This document shows, piece after piece, positions 1 to 6,148 of a DNA stretch of 9,704 nucleotides; the first letter of the stretch is position 1, and each line of letters opens with the position of its first letter. Under the pieces are notes generated by a model. It saw only the letters and a program-made list of their open reading frames with translations. It had not been told where the DNA came from and did no database searches. The position numbers were made by a program, and so were the translations under genes. This DNA is from Flavobacteriales bacterium (GTDB lineage Bacteria > Bacteroidota > Bacteroidia > Flavobacteriales > Crocinitomicaceae): NCBI GenBank assembly GCA_947375085.1, contig CANCEQ010000117.1, positions 1 through 9,704 of the forward strand, read 5' to 3'.

Positions 1-783
1 TGGGATTTTCAAATTGTAACTCAATTAAAAAAATGGTTGGATAAGAATGCAAATCAAATCCAAAATTGGGAGAATAGATTGGCTGAAATTGAAGTTTGGA
101 TTTCAGGAGCAATCTATAAATACAATCATCCAAATTCTACTTTTTCAACTATTATTACTGAAAATGAACCGATTGAAATTATTGAATTATCCCATCCGTT
201 TGTCAATCAAACAAAAAGTGTAAAGAATGATGTTAAAATAAAGAGCAATGAAAATTTCATCATCATTACTGGACCTAATATGGCTGGAAAAAGTACTTAT
301 TTAAGAAGTCTCGGTTTGACTTTTGCTTTCGCAAATGCAGGATTTCCAATTTTAGCTAAATCGTGTAAGTTACCCTTGTTAAAATTGTATTCAAGCATGC
401 GCACAAGTGATGATTTAACAGTTGAGAGTTCTTACTTCCACGCAGAATTAATTCGATTACGATTCATTATGGATGCGATTGAAAAAGGGGAGAAGGTATT
501 TATCATTTTGGACGAAATATTAAAAGGAACGAATAGTAAGGATAAAGAAATAGGTTCAGCAAAGTTTCTTCAAAAATTAAAGCGATTAAATGCAAAAGGA
601 ATCATCGCAACACATGATTTATCATTATGTGATTTAGCAAAAGAAGATACAGCTTTTAAGAACATGTATTTTGATTCAACGATTGAAGGAGAGAATTTAT
701 CCTTTGATTACAGAATAAATGAAGGTGTTTGTAAAAACATGAATGCTTCGTTCTTATTGAAACAAATGAAGTTGGTTGATTAA
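1..783 (+). CDS. MutS-related DNA mismatch repair ATPase, C-terminal part (5' truncated by window edge)
   Basis: This is the ABC-type ATPase domain of a MutS-family protein; MutS proteins bind mismatched or structured DNA and use ATP to move or signal on it. The frame is open from base 1, so the true start lies left of the window and about 260 residues are visible. Seen in order: Walker A GPNMAGKST (271-297), the MutS signature region with MRTSDDL and SSYFHAEL (about 397-450), Walker B FIILDE (499-516) and the switch histidine in ATHD (about 607-618). The residues after Walker B read ILKGTNSKD, where classical MutS usually has IGRGTS, and no C-terminal helix-turn-helix or clamp-binding tail follows. 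This suggests one of the shorter MutS-related proteins common in Bacteroidota rather than the main mismatch-repair MutS, but the missing N-terminal part would decide. The gene ends in TAA just before a long inverted repeat and converges with lolA. Confidence 0.88.
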   Translation, partial: WDFQIVTQLKKWLDKNANQIQNWENRLAEIEVWISGAIYKYNHPNSTFSTIITENEPIEIIELSHPFVNQTKSVKNDVKIKSNENFIIITGPNMAGKSTYLRSLGLTFAFANAGFPILAKSCKLPLLKLYSSMRTSDDLTVESSYFHAELIRLRFIMDAIEKGEKVFIILDEILKGTNSKDKEIGSAKFLQKLKRLNAKGIIATHDLSLCDLAKEDTAFKNMYFDSTIEGENLSFDYRINEGVCKNMNASFLLKQMKLVD

Positions 784-800
784 GATGATGTTTGATTGTT

Positions 801-850
801 AATGTTGGATGTTGAATTTTGATTATAAATAAAATTCAACATCCAACATT
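801..850. terminator. Perfect 20-bp inverted repeat between convergent genes, probable bidirectional terminator
   Basis: Bases 801-820 and 831-850 are exact reverse complements, separated by a 10-nt AT-rich loop (821-830). The repeat fills the gap between the MutS-related stop (783) and the lolA stop (856), where convergent transcripts must end. The stem is AT-rich, but its outer-loop side carries four A/T pairs in a row on each arm. There is no long U-run after the stem on either strand, so it is less canonical than the palindrome at 6062-6119. The arms are built from a TGTTGAAT-like motif that recurs at 6121-6148. Confidence 0.6.
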
Positions 851-855
851 CAAAA

Positions 856-1509
856 TTAATCCTTGATAATAGTGTATCCTGGGTATTTTTTAGAGTCAAA
901 TACAAATTTTGTATCTTCAATCGTTTCGTTTGGTGTGAATTTCGTTAATGAATATGTCATCACAGTACCATCTTTCGATTTCAAAATAGCTTTCTTCATC
1001 TCATTTGTGTTTTTAGAGATATAAAGAATAATTGTGTGGTAATCTACTTTTCCAGCTGCTTTAGGATATAGGTAAATTACGTGAACTGTTTCACCATTTA
1101 AATTTTCTTCTTTTTCGTATTTGTTTTTGAATCCTGTTTCCCAAATAGTTAACAGTTTTTTAGGATTAATAGATTCTTTGTCATCATCATTTGCGTCAGA
1201 CTCATAAACAGATTTTTCTTCTTTAACGACTGTCCATGTTTTTATTCCGTTAGATATGATTGTGTTATCTCCATAAGAAGCACAGAATTTTTTATCCTTT
1301 ACCCAACCTTTACCAGTAGAAGTTTCATTCGTTCCAGAAGAAGCATTTTTAACATTCGCACTGAATTCGATATAAAATGATTTTAAACCTTTCATTTTTG
1401 TTGAAAGTTTGTCTAAAATACCTTGTGATTTTGCATCTTTAATTTCTTTCGAATCTTGAGCAGAAACAGTAAGTGTTAAAAGGCAAAAAGCAAATAATAA
1501 GATTTTCAT
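856..1509 (-). CDS. lolA: LolA-family outer-membrane lipoprotein carrier protein
   Basis: LolA is a soluble periplasmic chaperone that takes lipoproteins from the inner-membrane Lol transporter to the outer membrane. The protein is 217 residues from the ATG at 1509. It begins with a signal peptide (MKILLFAFCLLTLTVSA, cleavage near residue 17, before Gln). The mature part follows the LolA pattern: an early helix (KSQGILDKLSTKMKGLKSF, about 28-46), strands with a GKGWVK turn (66-71), the SNGIKTW turn (86-92), and late strands around LYPKAAGKVDYHTI and a KSKDGTVMTYSLTKF hairpin (178-191). I prefer ATG 1509 over the TTG at 1530 because it places the signal peptide at the N-terminus. It is the last gene of a minus-strand unit, 78 nt after the hydrolase, and may also have its own promoter there. 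LolA-type folds are weakly conserved, so the family call rests on pattern and signal peptide. Confidence 0.8.
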   Translation of the reverse strand: MKILLFAFCLLTLTVSAQDSKEIKDAKSQGILDKLSTKMKGLKSFYIEFSANVKNASSGTNETSTGKGWVKDKKFCASYGDNTIISNGIKTWTVVKEEKSVYESDANDDDKESINPKKLLTIWETGFKNKYEKEENLNGETVHVIYLYPKAAGKVDYHTIILYISKNTNEMKKAILKSKDGTVMTYSLTKFTPNETIEDTKFVFDSKKYPGYTIIKD

Positions 1510-1527
1510 ATTCGTTAATTTTCTGTG

Positions 1528-1596
1528 CAAATATCAGAAATTGTGCCAAATTAATGCTTTAAAGTTTTTAATAGTTTTTAACTTTTTTTAATTTTT
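1528..1596 (-). promoter_or_regulatory. Possible lolA promoter with phased A-tracts upstream
   Basis: On the minus strand a GATATTTG box lies at 1535-1528, one mismatch from the Bacteroidota -7 consensus TAnnTTTG and 18 nt before the lolA ATG. Upstream, A-tracts are centred near 1559, 1567, 1577, 1586 and 1594, that is every 8 to 10 bases, as expected for a curved or UP-like element. No TTG is found at a proper -33 distance, so the promoter is only tentative; lolA may simply be read through from the hydrolase gene. Confidence 0.3.
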
Positions 1597-2220
1597 AACT
1601 AATTCTGTTAAAATTTGCTTTAATGTAATAGTGTCAATTGTGTGTGAGCCATTGAAAGTGTGCGTATTAAAACCTAAATCAGTATAGAATGTAAGTGTTG
1701 AAAGTTGTTGTTCAGAATTGAAATATTCGTCTTGTGTTCCTAAAACAAAATGTTTATTTGCTCTATTTTCTATTGAAATAATCGTTTTAGAATCTAAATC
1801 AGGAGGAAAAACACTTGCCCAATAAATTTGATTAGGAATTGAATTGATGGTATTCCATCTAGCTGCAGTTGCCCCTCCTTGTGAAAATCCAAGTACAATT
1901 TCTTTTTGAAATGAATAGGTTGAATTTATTTCTTGTTTAAGATGGTTGAGCCAATTTTGAGTGTCTGAAATATCTTGTTCTCTAGCTTCTTTTGTCATCC
2001 ATGAAGCACCAACTCTACCACTACTTCCTTTTAGATAAAAACGATGCATACCTTCTGGAGCGACAATAAAATAGTCTTCACCTAAATCATGAAATTTACG
2101 AATGAAAAATTCAGCTAATTGACCATAACCGTGTAAAACATAAAGAATGTATTTTGCGTTTTTTGGATTTCCAAAAGTGAAATAGCGAAATGTCTTAGAG
2201 CAAGTTAAGGTATTTTCCAT
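1588..2220 (-). CDS. Short alpha/beta hydrolase of the phospholipase/carboxylesterase type
   Basis: A 210-residue serine hydrolase with the compact fold of the carboxylesterase/acyl-protein thioesterase-like group (family knowledge); such enzymes cleave ester or thioester bonds, but the substrate cannot be read here. Seen: oxyanion-hole segment LHGYGQ (29-34), nucleophile elbow GFSQGG with Ser113, probable acid Asp164 in LGTQDEYF, and catalytic His193 in GSHTID, all in the standard order and spacing. There is no signal peptide, so it should be cytoplasmic. It begins on the base directly after the TAG of the upstream lipoprotein gene (TAGATG junction) with no Shine-Dalgarno sequence, which points to translational coupling. 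LolA follows 78 nt downstream. An esterase beside a lipoprotein and a lipoprotein carrier suggests, but does not show, a link to lipid or acyl metabolism. Confidence 0.8.
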   Translation of the reverse strand: MENTLTCSKTFRYFTFGNPKNAKYILYVLHGYGQLAEFFIRKFHDLGEDYFIVAPEGMHRFYLKGSSGRVGASWMTKEAREQDISDTQNWLNHLKQEINSTYSFQKEIVLGFSQGGATAARWNTINSIPNQIYWASVFPPDLDSKTIISIENRANKHFVLGTQDEYFNSEQQLSTLTFYTDLGFNTHTFNGSHTIDTITLKQILTELVKN

Positions 2221-2979
2221 CTACTTTTTAGTGAAATATTTCCCTTCTTTATCTAAATAGAAAAAACGATGAACTAGTTCTCCTTCTTTTTCAATTTCAG
2301 GTGAGAACTTGTAGATGTCTTTCAAATTGTTTCCATTTTTTAATTTTCCTTTGAAAATCAAGATATCTTTTGCAAGTCCGACAGATCCATTTGAATATTC
2401 AATATAATTTGCTTCAACATTTTTTTCGCCCAGGTAATCATATAATTTCCATTGAAAAACCTGCACAGGACTATGATTCATTATGTTATAATAATTTCTA
2501 AATGAAGAGTTTCTTATTTTATAATCAACTAGGACATCTTTAAAAGCTGCAGTCGAAATGTTTTCAAAATTTACTGTTAATTCTGCTTGAGGTGAGGAAG
2601 GAATAATAATTGCAGGAGAAATAAGATTTAAACCTCCATCATAATAAAAAATAAAATTGTAATGTCCAGTAAAACCTAATTCTTTTCTCATTTCATATTT
2701 ACCAGATTTCTTAGCCTCTTCGTAAGCAAAATTTAATCTGTTTACAGTAATAATAGCATCTAGTTTATCATCACCATCCAAATGTTCTTTATATATCTGT
2801 AATGAATATTTTTCAGTAGAGGGGATTGAAAGTTGTGCTTGAACATGCCTATCAACCATTGTTTCAAGTGTTTGATTATCCTTGTTTTCTTTTTTTTCTG
2901 TTTCTATATTTTCATTTTTATCTTCAGAGCAGCTAAAAAAAAGAGAGATAAAAAAAAGAATTGCTATTATTTTATTCAT
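2221..2979 (-). CDS. Acidic lipoprotein of unknown function with possible surface-export signal
   Basis: I do not recognise the family. The 252-residue product starts with a lipoprotein signal peptide: MNKIIAILFFISLFFSC, with a lipobox FFSC and the lipidated Cys at residue 17. The next residues, SEDKNENIE, are acidic and lie in a charged linker of about 25 residues, resembling the lipoprotein export signals described for Bacteroidota surface lipoproteins. At 66-75 the stretch EHLDGDDKLD resembles the Asp-rich calcium loop of FG-GAP/VCBS-type repeats, followed by a strand AIITVN. The rest is predicted beta-rich, soluble and aromatic (HYNFIFYYDGG, SFRNYYNIMNHS). It is the first gene of the minus-strand unit with the hydrolase and lolA. 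Its start is fixed by the signal peptide, and a perfect TAnnTTTG box lies 36 nt upstream. Likely membrane-anchored, outside the cytoplasm. Confidence 0.75.
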   Translation of the reverse strand: MNKIIAILFFISLFFSCSEDKNENIETEKKENKDNQTLETMVDRHVQAQLSIPSTEKYSLQIYKEHLDGDDKLDAIITVNRLNFAYEEAKKSGKYEMRKELGFTGHYNFIFYYDGGLNLISPAIIIPSSPQAELTVNFENISTAAFKDVLVDYKIRNSSFRNYYNIMNHSPVQVFQWKLYDYLGEKNVEANYIEYSNGSVGLAKDILIFKGKLKNGNNLKDIYKFSPEIEKEGELVHRFFYLDKEGKYFTKK

Positions 2980-3014
2980 TATTTAAGGTTTTGTTTTTAA
3001 TTACTTTCAAATTA

Positions 3015-3022
3015 CAAATATA
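3015..3022 (-). promoter_or_regulatory. Promoter -7 box for the lipoprotein-hydrolase-lolA unit
   Basis: Read on the minus strand this is TATATTTG, an exact match to the Bacteroidota primary-sigma -7 consensus TAnnTTTG. It lies 35 nt before the lipoprotein ATG (2979), leaving a leader of roughly 30 nt. No clear TTG -33 element is seen at the usual spacing. It faces away from the ung promoter box 38 nt to the right, so the two promoters share one short upstream region. Confidence 0.55.
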
Positions 3023-3060
3023 CGGATTGAAGTTGAATGAATTATTTCTCTGTTCTTTCT

Positions 3061-3068
3061 TATCTTTG
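3061..3068 (+). promoter_or_regulatory. Promoter -7 box of ung, predicting a leaderless mRNA
   Basis: TATCTTTG is an exact match to the consensus TAnnTTTG. Only four T residues separate it from the ung ATG (3073), so transcription should begin at or beside the start codon. A TTG at 3033-3035 is 25 nt upstream, slightly longer than the usual -33 spacing. The box sits inside the upstream in-frame extension that begins at ATG 3037, which argues against that longer start. Confidence 0.55.
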
Positions 3069-3072
3069 TTTT

Positions 3073-3744
3073 ATGAAGTTGGATTTAGAAAAAACGTGGG
3101 AAAATAAATTAAATAGTGAGTTTTCAAAACCCTATTTTGAAGATTTAAAAGTTTTTTTAGAAGGTGAGTTTAATAAATATGAAGATGCAATATTCCCATC
3201 TAGAGATTTTATTTTTAAAGCATTGAACGAATGTAAATTCGAAAAAGTTAAAGTGGTGATTATAGGTCAAGATCCATATCCAACTAGAGGTCATGCTAAT
3301 GGTTTATGTTTTTCAGTAGAGGATGATGTGAAGCCTTTCCCTAAAAGTTTGGTTAATATTTTTAAAGAAATAGAATCAGATTTAAATATTCCTTTTCCTC
3401 AAAATGGAAATCTTGAACGATGGGCAAAACAAGGTGTTTTATTGTTGAATAGTGTGCTTACTGTTCGAGAAGGAGAGGCTGGTAGTCACTCAAACAAAGG
3501 TTGGGAAAAATTTACAGATGCTATTATAAATGAATTAAATAAAAATAGAAAAGATATAGTGTATTTATTGTGGGGAGCAAAAGCCCAAGAAAAAGGATGT
3601 ACTATTGATACTTCCAAAAATTTAATTCTTAAATCAGTACATCCTTCTCCATTATCTTCTTATAGAGGTTTTTTTGGATGTAAGCATTTCAGTAAAACAA
3701 ACGAATATTTAAAATCTAAGAATATTGGTGAGATTGAATGGTAA
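3073..3744 (+). CDS. ung: Uracil-DNA glycosylase (family 1)
   Basis: Ung removes uracil from DNA by cutting the N-glycosidic bond, starting base-excision repair after cytosine deamination or dUMP incorporation. The 223-residue protein is normal in length. Seen: the water-activating loop GQDPYP (65-70) with catalytic Asp67, the uracil-stacking Phe80 in GLCFSV, the uracil-recognising Asn126 in VLLLNSVLTVREG, and the HPSPLS loop (190-195) with catalytic His190 and intercalating Leu194, followed by RGFFGCKHFSKTN. The usual His after GQDPY is Pro70 here. An in-frame ATG at 3037 would add 12 residues, but the promoter box at 3061-3068 lies inside that extension, so ATG 3073 is preferred. It is transcribed alone, divergent from the lipoprotein gene, and followed by hemE, which has its own promoter. 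Confidence 0.97.
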   Translation: MKLDLEKTWENKLNSEFSKPYFEDLKVFLEGEFNKYEDAIFPSRDFIFKALNECKFEKVKVVIIGQDPYPTRGHANGLCFSVEDDVKPFPKSLVNIFKEIESDLNIPFPQNGNLERWAKQGVLLLNSVLTVREGEAGSHSNKGWEKFTDAIINELNKNRKDIVYLLWGAKAQEKGCTIDTSKNLILKSVHPSPLSSYRGFFGCKHFSKTNEYLKSKNIGEIEW

Positions 3745-3827
3745 ATGATATTGATCATCTAAACAGCATGTGTTGAGATTCAATAAAGCTGATTTTTCCC
3801 CATATTAACAAGAAATGATAAAATGTA

Positions 3828-3859
3828 TTGTTAAGTCCAAAATCAAATAATTATATTTG
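3828..3859 (+). promoter_or_regulatory. hemE promoter (TTG -33 and TATATTTG -7), predicting a nearly leaderless mRNA
   Basis: The -7 box TATATTTG (3852-3859) matches TAnnTTTG exactly, and a TTG at 3828-3830 lies 21 nt upstream, within the range described for Flavobacterium promoters. The box ends 6 nt before the hemE ATG (3866), so the leader should be only a few bases. The TTG within the box is also an in-frame possible start (3857), which is therefore rejected. The same promoter probably drives the overlapping OmpA-domain gene. Confidence 0.6.
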
Positions 3860-3865
3860 TCTACT

Positions 3866-4903
3866 ATGAAATTACAAAACGATCTTATTTTACGCGCAGC
3901 AAAAGGCGAAAGCATTGAGCGATACCCAGTTTGGTTGATGCGTCAAGCTGGAAGAATTTTACCAGAATATAGAGCTGTAAGAAGCAAGTTGAGCGGCTTT
4001 AAAGAATTAGTAGAAACGCCAGAATTTGCAGCTGAAGTTACTATTCAACCTGTTGATTTATTGGGGGTTGATGCAGCTATAATTTTTTCAGATATATTAG
4101 TTGTCCCTGAAGCAATGGGATTAGAATATCAAATGTTAGAGGCTAAAGGGCCTTGGTTTGAAAAAACGATTCGTTCTGAAGAAGGTTTGAAATATGCTGA
4201 AACTGAATTTGATGTTGAAGATCGTTTGGGATATGTTCTAGAAGCAATCAAAATCACAAATAAAGAGTTAGGAGGACGCGTTCCTTTAATTGGTTTTGCT
4301 GGAGCGCCTTGGACAATTTTTTGTTACATGGTTGAAGGTCATGGATCTAAAACTTTCTCTGAATCTAGAAAATTATTATATACGAATCCAACTTTGGCAC
4401 ATGAGTTGCTTGGACGTATAACAGATGTTACAATAAAGTACTTAAAAGCACAAGTAAATGCAGGAGCTCACATGTTGCAATTGTTTGATTCTTGGGCAGG
4501 TATACTTGGAACGGAACAATATGCTGAATTTGGATTGAGATACATTGATAAAATTGTATCAGCAATTAATGAAGTGCCTGTTACTGTTTTTTCAAAAGGT
4601 GCTATTTCTTCTGTTGAAGCGATTGCAAAATTAGATTGTAACACAGTTGGTTTAGATTGGAACATGGATATTGTGAAAATTAGAGAGCAAATTGGAGACA
4701 CAAGAACATTACAAGGTAATTTAGATCCTTGTGCGTTATATGCTTCTCATGCTGCTGTTGAAACTTCAACAATTAATATGTTAGATTCATTTAAAAGTAA
4801 GAGACATATTGTGAATTTAGGTCATGGTGTGTATCCAGACATTGATCCTGAAAAGGTGAAAACATTTATTAAAACTGTTAAAAACTATGAAATTAAGTAT
4901 TAA
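3866..4903 (+). CDS. hemE: Uroporphyrinogen decarboxylase
   Basis: HemE removes four acetate carboxyl groups from uroporphyrinogen III to give coproporphyrinogen III in haem biosynthesis, in the cytoplasm and without a cofactor. The 345-residue protein is full length. Seen: signature 1 [16 protein letters not shown] (21-36), with the conserved Arg residues that hold substrate carboxylates; catalytic Asp76 in [15 protein letters not shown]; signature 2 [16 protein letters not shown] (143-158); GLDWNMD (262-268); QGNLDP (283-288); and the late conserved His320 in [12 protein letters not shown]. The ATG at 3866 is chosen over a TTG at 3857 because that codon is part of the -7 promoter box. No other haem gene is adjacent. 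Its last 17 nt overlap the start of an OmpA-domain envelope gene in another frame, indicating co-transcription. Confidence 0.98.
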   Translation: MKLQNDLILRAAKGESIERYPVWLMRQAGRILPEYRAVRSKLSGFKELVETPEFAAEVTIQPVDLLGVDAAIIFSDILVVPEAMGLEYQMLEAKGPWFEKTIRSEEGLKYAETEFDVEDRLGYVLEAIKITNKELGGRVPLIGFAGAPWTIFCYMVEGHGSKTFSESRKLLYTNPTLAHELLGRITDVTIKYLKAQVNAGAHMLQLFDSWAGILGTEQYAEFGLRYIDKIVSAINEVPVTVFSKGAISSVEAIAKLDCNTVGLDWNMDIVKIREQIGDTRTLQGNLDPCALYASHAAVETSTINMLDSFKSKRHIVNLGHGVYPDIDPEKVKTFIKTVKNYEIKY

Positions 4904-6059
4904 ATCATTTTTAGTTGCTTTACCAATAGGATTGATCTCGATCTCTTCAATTGGTCAAGAAAATTTGGTTCCAAATCCTGGATTTGAGACAATTGAAGGT
5001 AAAATGAAAGCCTTAGGATGTATTGAAAATGCATCTGGATGGACTTCTCCAACTGGAGTTCGTGCCGATTTGTTTACTCCATCCAAAAATTTAACTATAA
5101 ATGTTCCTGAAAATGTGTATGGTAAAGAGGATGCTAAAGAAGGTACGAATTATGCGGGTATTATAGGGTTTTCATTTGGAGATGCTATGCCTAGATCTTA
5201 CATCATGGGGAAATTAAATTCTCCTTTGAAAAAAGGGATGAAGTACTGTGTAAAATTTAGTTTGTCTTTATCAGAATCTTCAAAATTTGCTTCTAATCAA
5301 ATGGGTGTAAATTTTTCTTCTAAACCGTATGGTACAGATTCTAAAACTGCAATTATAGAAAAAACACATGTTTTAGATTCTAAAAACAAAATTTTCAGTG
5401 CAATGTATAACTGGGAAGAAGTTTGCGGAACATATTATGCTGAGGGAGGGGAGAAATTCATAACTATTGGGAATTTCACTTCTAACGAGAATACAAAAAA
5501 CGAAAAAAATAAAAAAGATCCCAAAAATAAAGCAGCGCAAATTACTGCAGCATACTATTATATAGATGATATTTCGGTAGTTCTGGTTGCTGAAGACGGG
5601 ACATGTGATTGTGGTGGTGTTAGTGCAGGTGAAGAATCATATTCTAACACAGTATTCCAAAAAGTGATTAATGTGAATGAAGGAATGCCTGTAAAAGATC
5701 AAATTGAGTTACAAAATGAATATTTTGGTTTCGGTAAAAGTAAATTATTACCAAATTCAATGAAATCTTTAGATCTAATTGCAGAGGATTTAAAAGCAAA
5801 TCCTAATTTAAAATTAGAAATCATTGGTCATAATGATGAGATGGAAGAGAAATTTGCTGCTGAAAAACCAGCTTTTGCAGATATGTCTAATAAACGAATT
5901 AATGAAGTAATAAAATACTTAACTTCTAAAGGAATTGCAGAATCTAGATTAATATCAAATTCTGTTGGAATCTCAGAACCAAGTCCTGAAATTTCAGATA
6001 TAGATGAAGAAGATTTGAAATTAGCTAAGAATAGAAGAGTTTCTTTTAAAGTAAGATAA
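4887..6059 (+). CDS. Secreted OmpA-domain protein with divergent peptidoglycan-binding domain
   Basis: A 390-residue exported protein. Residues 1-23 are a signal peptide ([20 protein letters not shown] core, cleavage near SIG/Q). The mature N-terminus [10 protein letters not shown] begins a beta-sandwich-like domain (about 25-235, with [24 protein letters not shown] and [12 protein letters not shown]) resembling carbohydrate-binding-like modules that often precede OmpA domains in Bacteroidota. A Lys/Asn-rich loop lies at 199-215. A CDC pair (240-242) marks the linker. The OmpA_C-type domain is about 272-390. The diaminopimelate-contacting Asp and Arg seem present (Asp317 in GHND, Arg337 in SNKRINEV), and NRRVSFKVR closes it. 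However, the usual HTDxxG is HNDEME, and the segment up to the Arg is long and charged. It should sit in the periplasm or at the outer membrane, bound to peptidoglycan. The start overlaps hemE by 17 nt and no separate promoter is seen. Confidence 0.82.
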   Translation: MKLSIKSFLVALPIGLISISSIGQENLVPNPGFETIEGKMKALGCIENASGWTSPTGVRADLFTPSKNLTINVPENVYGKEDAKEGTNYAGIIGFSFGDAMPRSYIMGKLNSPLKKGMKYCVKFSLSLSESSKFASNQMGVNFSSKPYGTDSKTAIIEKTHVLDSKNKIFSAMYNWEEVCGTYYAEGGEKFITIGNFTSNENTKNEKNKKDPKNKAAQITAAYYYIDDISVVLVAEDGTCDCGGVSAGEESYSNTVFQKVINVNEGMPVKDQIELQNEYFGFGKSKLLPNSMKSLDLIAEDLKANPNLKLEIIGHNDEMEEKFAAEKPAFADMSNKRINEVIKYLTSKGIAESRLISNSVGISEPSPEISDIDEEDLKLAKNRRVSFKVR

Positions 6060-6061
6060 GA

Positions 6062-6119
6062 TATTTCTATAAAAACAAAAAGGGGCAAATATTTGCCCCT
6101 TTTTGTTTTTATAGAAATA
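6062..6119. terminator. 58-nt perfect palindrome, bidirectional intrinsic terminator
   Basis: Bases 6062-6090 and 6091-6119 are exact reverse complements with no spacer. The folded RNA would have a GGGGC/GCCCC core (6082-6086 and 6095-6099) with a loop from AAATATTT, flanked by A-rich sequence on the 5' side and TTTTTGTTTTT on the 3' side. The same is true on the other strand, so it works as a Rho-independent terminator for both the OmpA-domain gene (stop 6059) and maf (stop 6149), which converge here. Confidence 0.93.
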
Positions 6120-6148
6120 ATGTTGAATTTTTGATTTTGAATGTTTAA

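Noticed and set aside
37..39. TTG as the start of the MutS-related gene
   Set aside because: The frame is open to base 1 and the protein lacks the N-terminal MutS regions; it is a truncation by the window edge.
1510..1530. TTG start seven codons before the lolA ATG
   Set aside because: The extension would precede the signal peptide with no benefit, and it overlaps the candidate -7 box.
3037..3072. In-frame ATG upstream of ung adding 12 residues
   Set aside because: The added residues are not Ung-like and the -7 promoter box (3061-3068) lies within them, so ATG 3073 is the better start.
3745..3758. Small inverted repeat ATGAT-ATTG-ATCAT after the ung stop
   Set aside because: The 5-bp AT-rich stem has no U-run, so it is too weak to call a terminator.
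3857..3865. TTG start three codons before the hemE ATG
   Set aside because: The TTG is the end of the TATATTTG promoter box and would not be transcribed.
4468..4701. Minus-strand open frame inside hemE
   Set aside because: It lies wholly within a fully conserved hemE, shows no domain or start signal, and is a shadow frame.
5828..6088. Minus-strand open frame opposite the OmpA domain
   Set aside because: It overlaps the conserved OmpA domain and runs into the terminator palindrome; it is a shadow frame.
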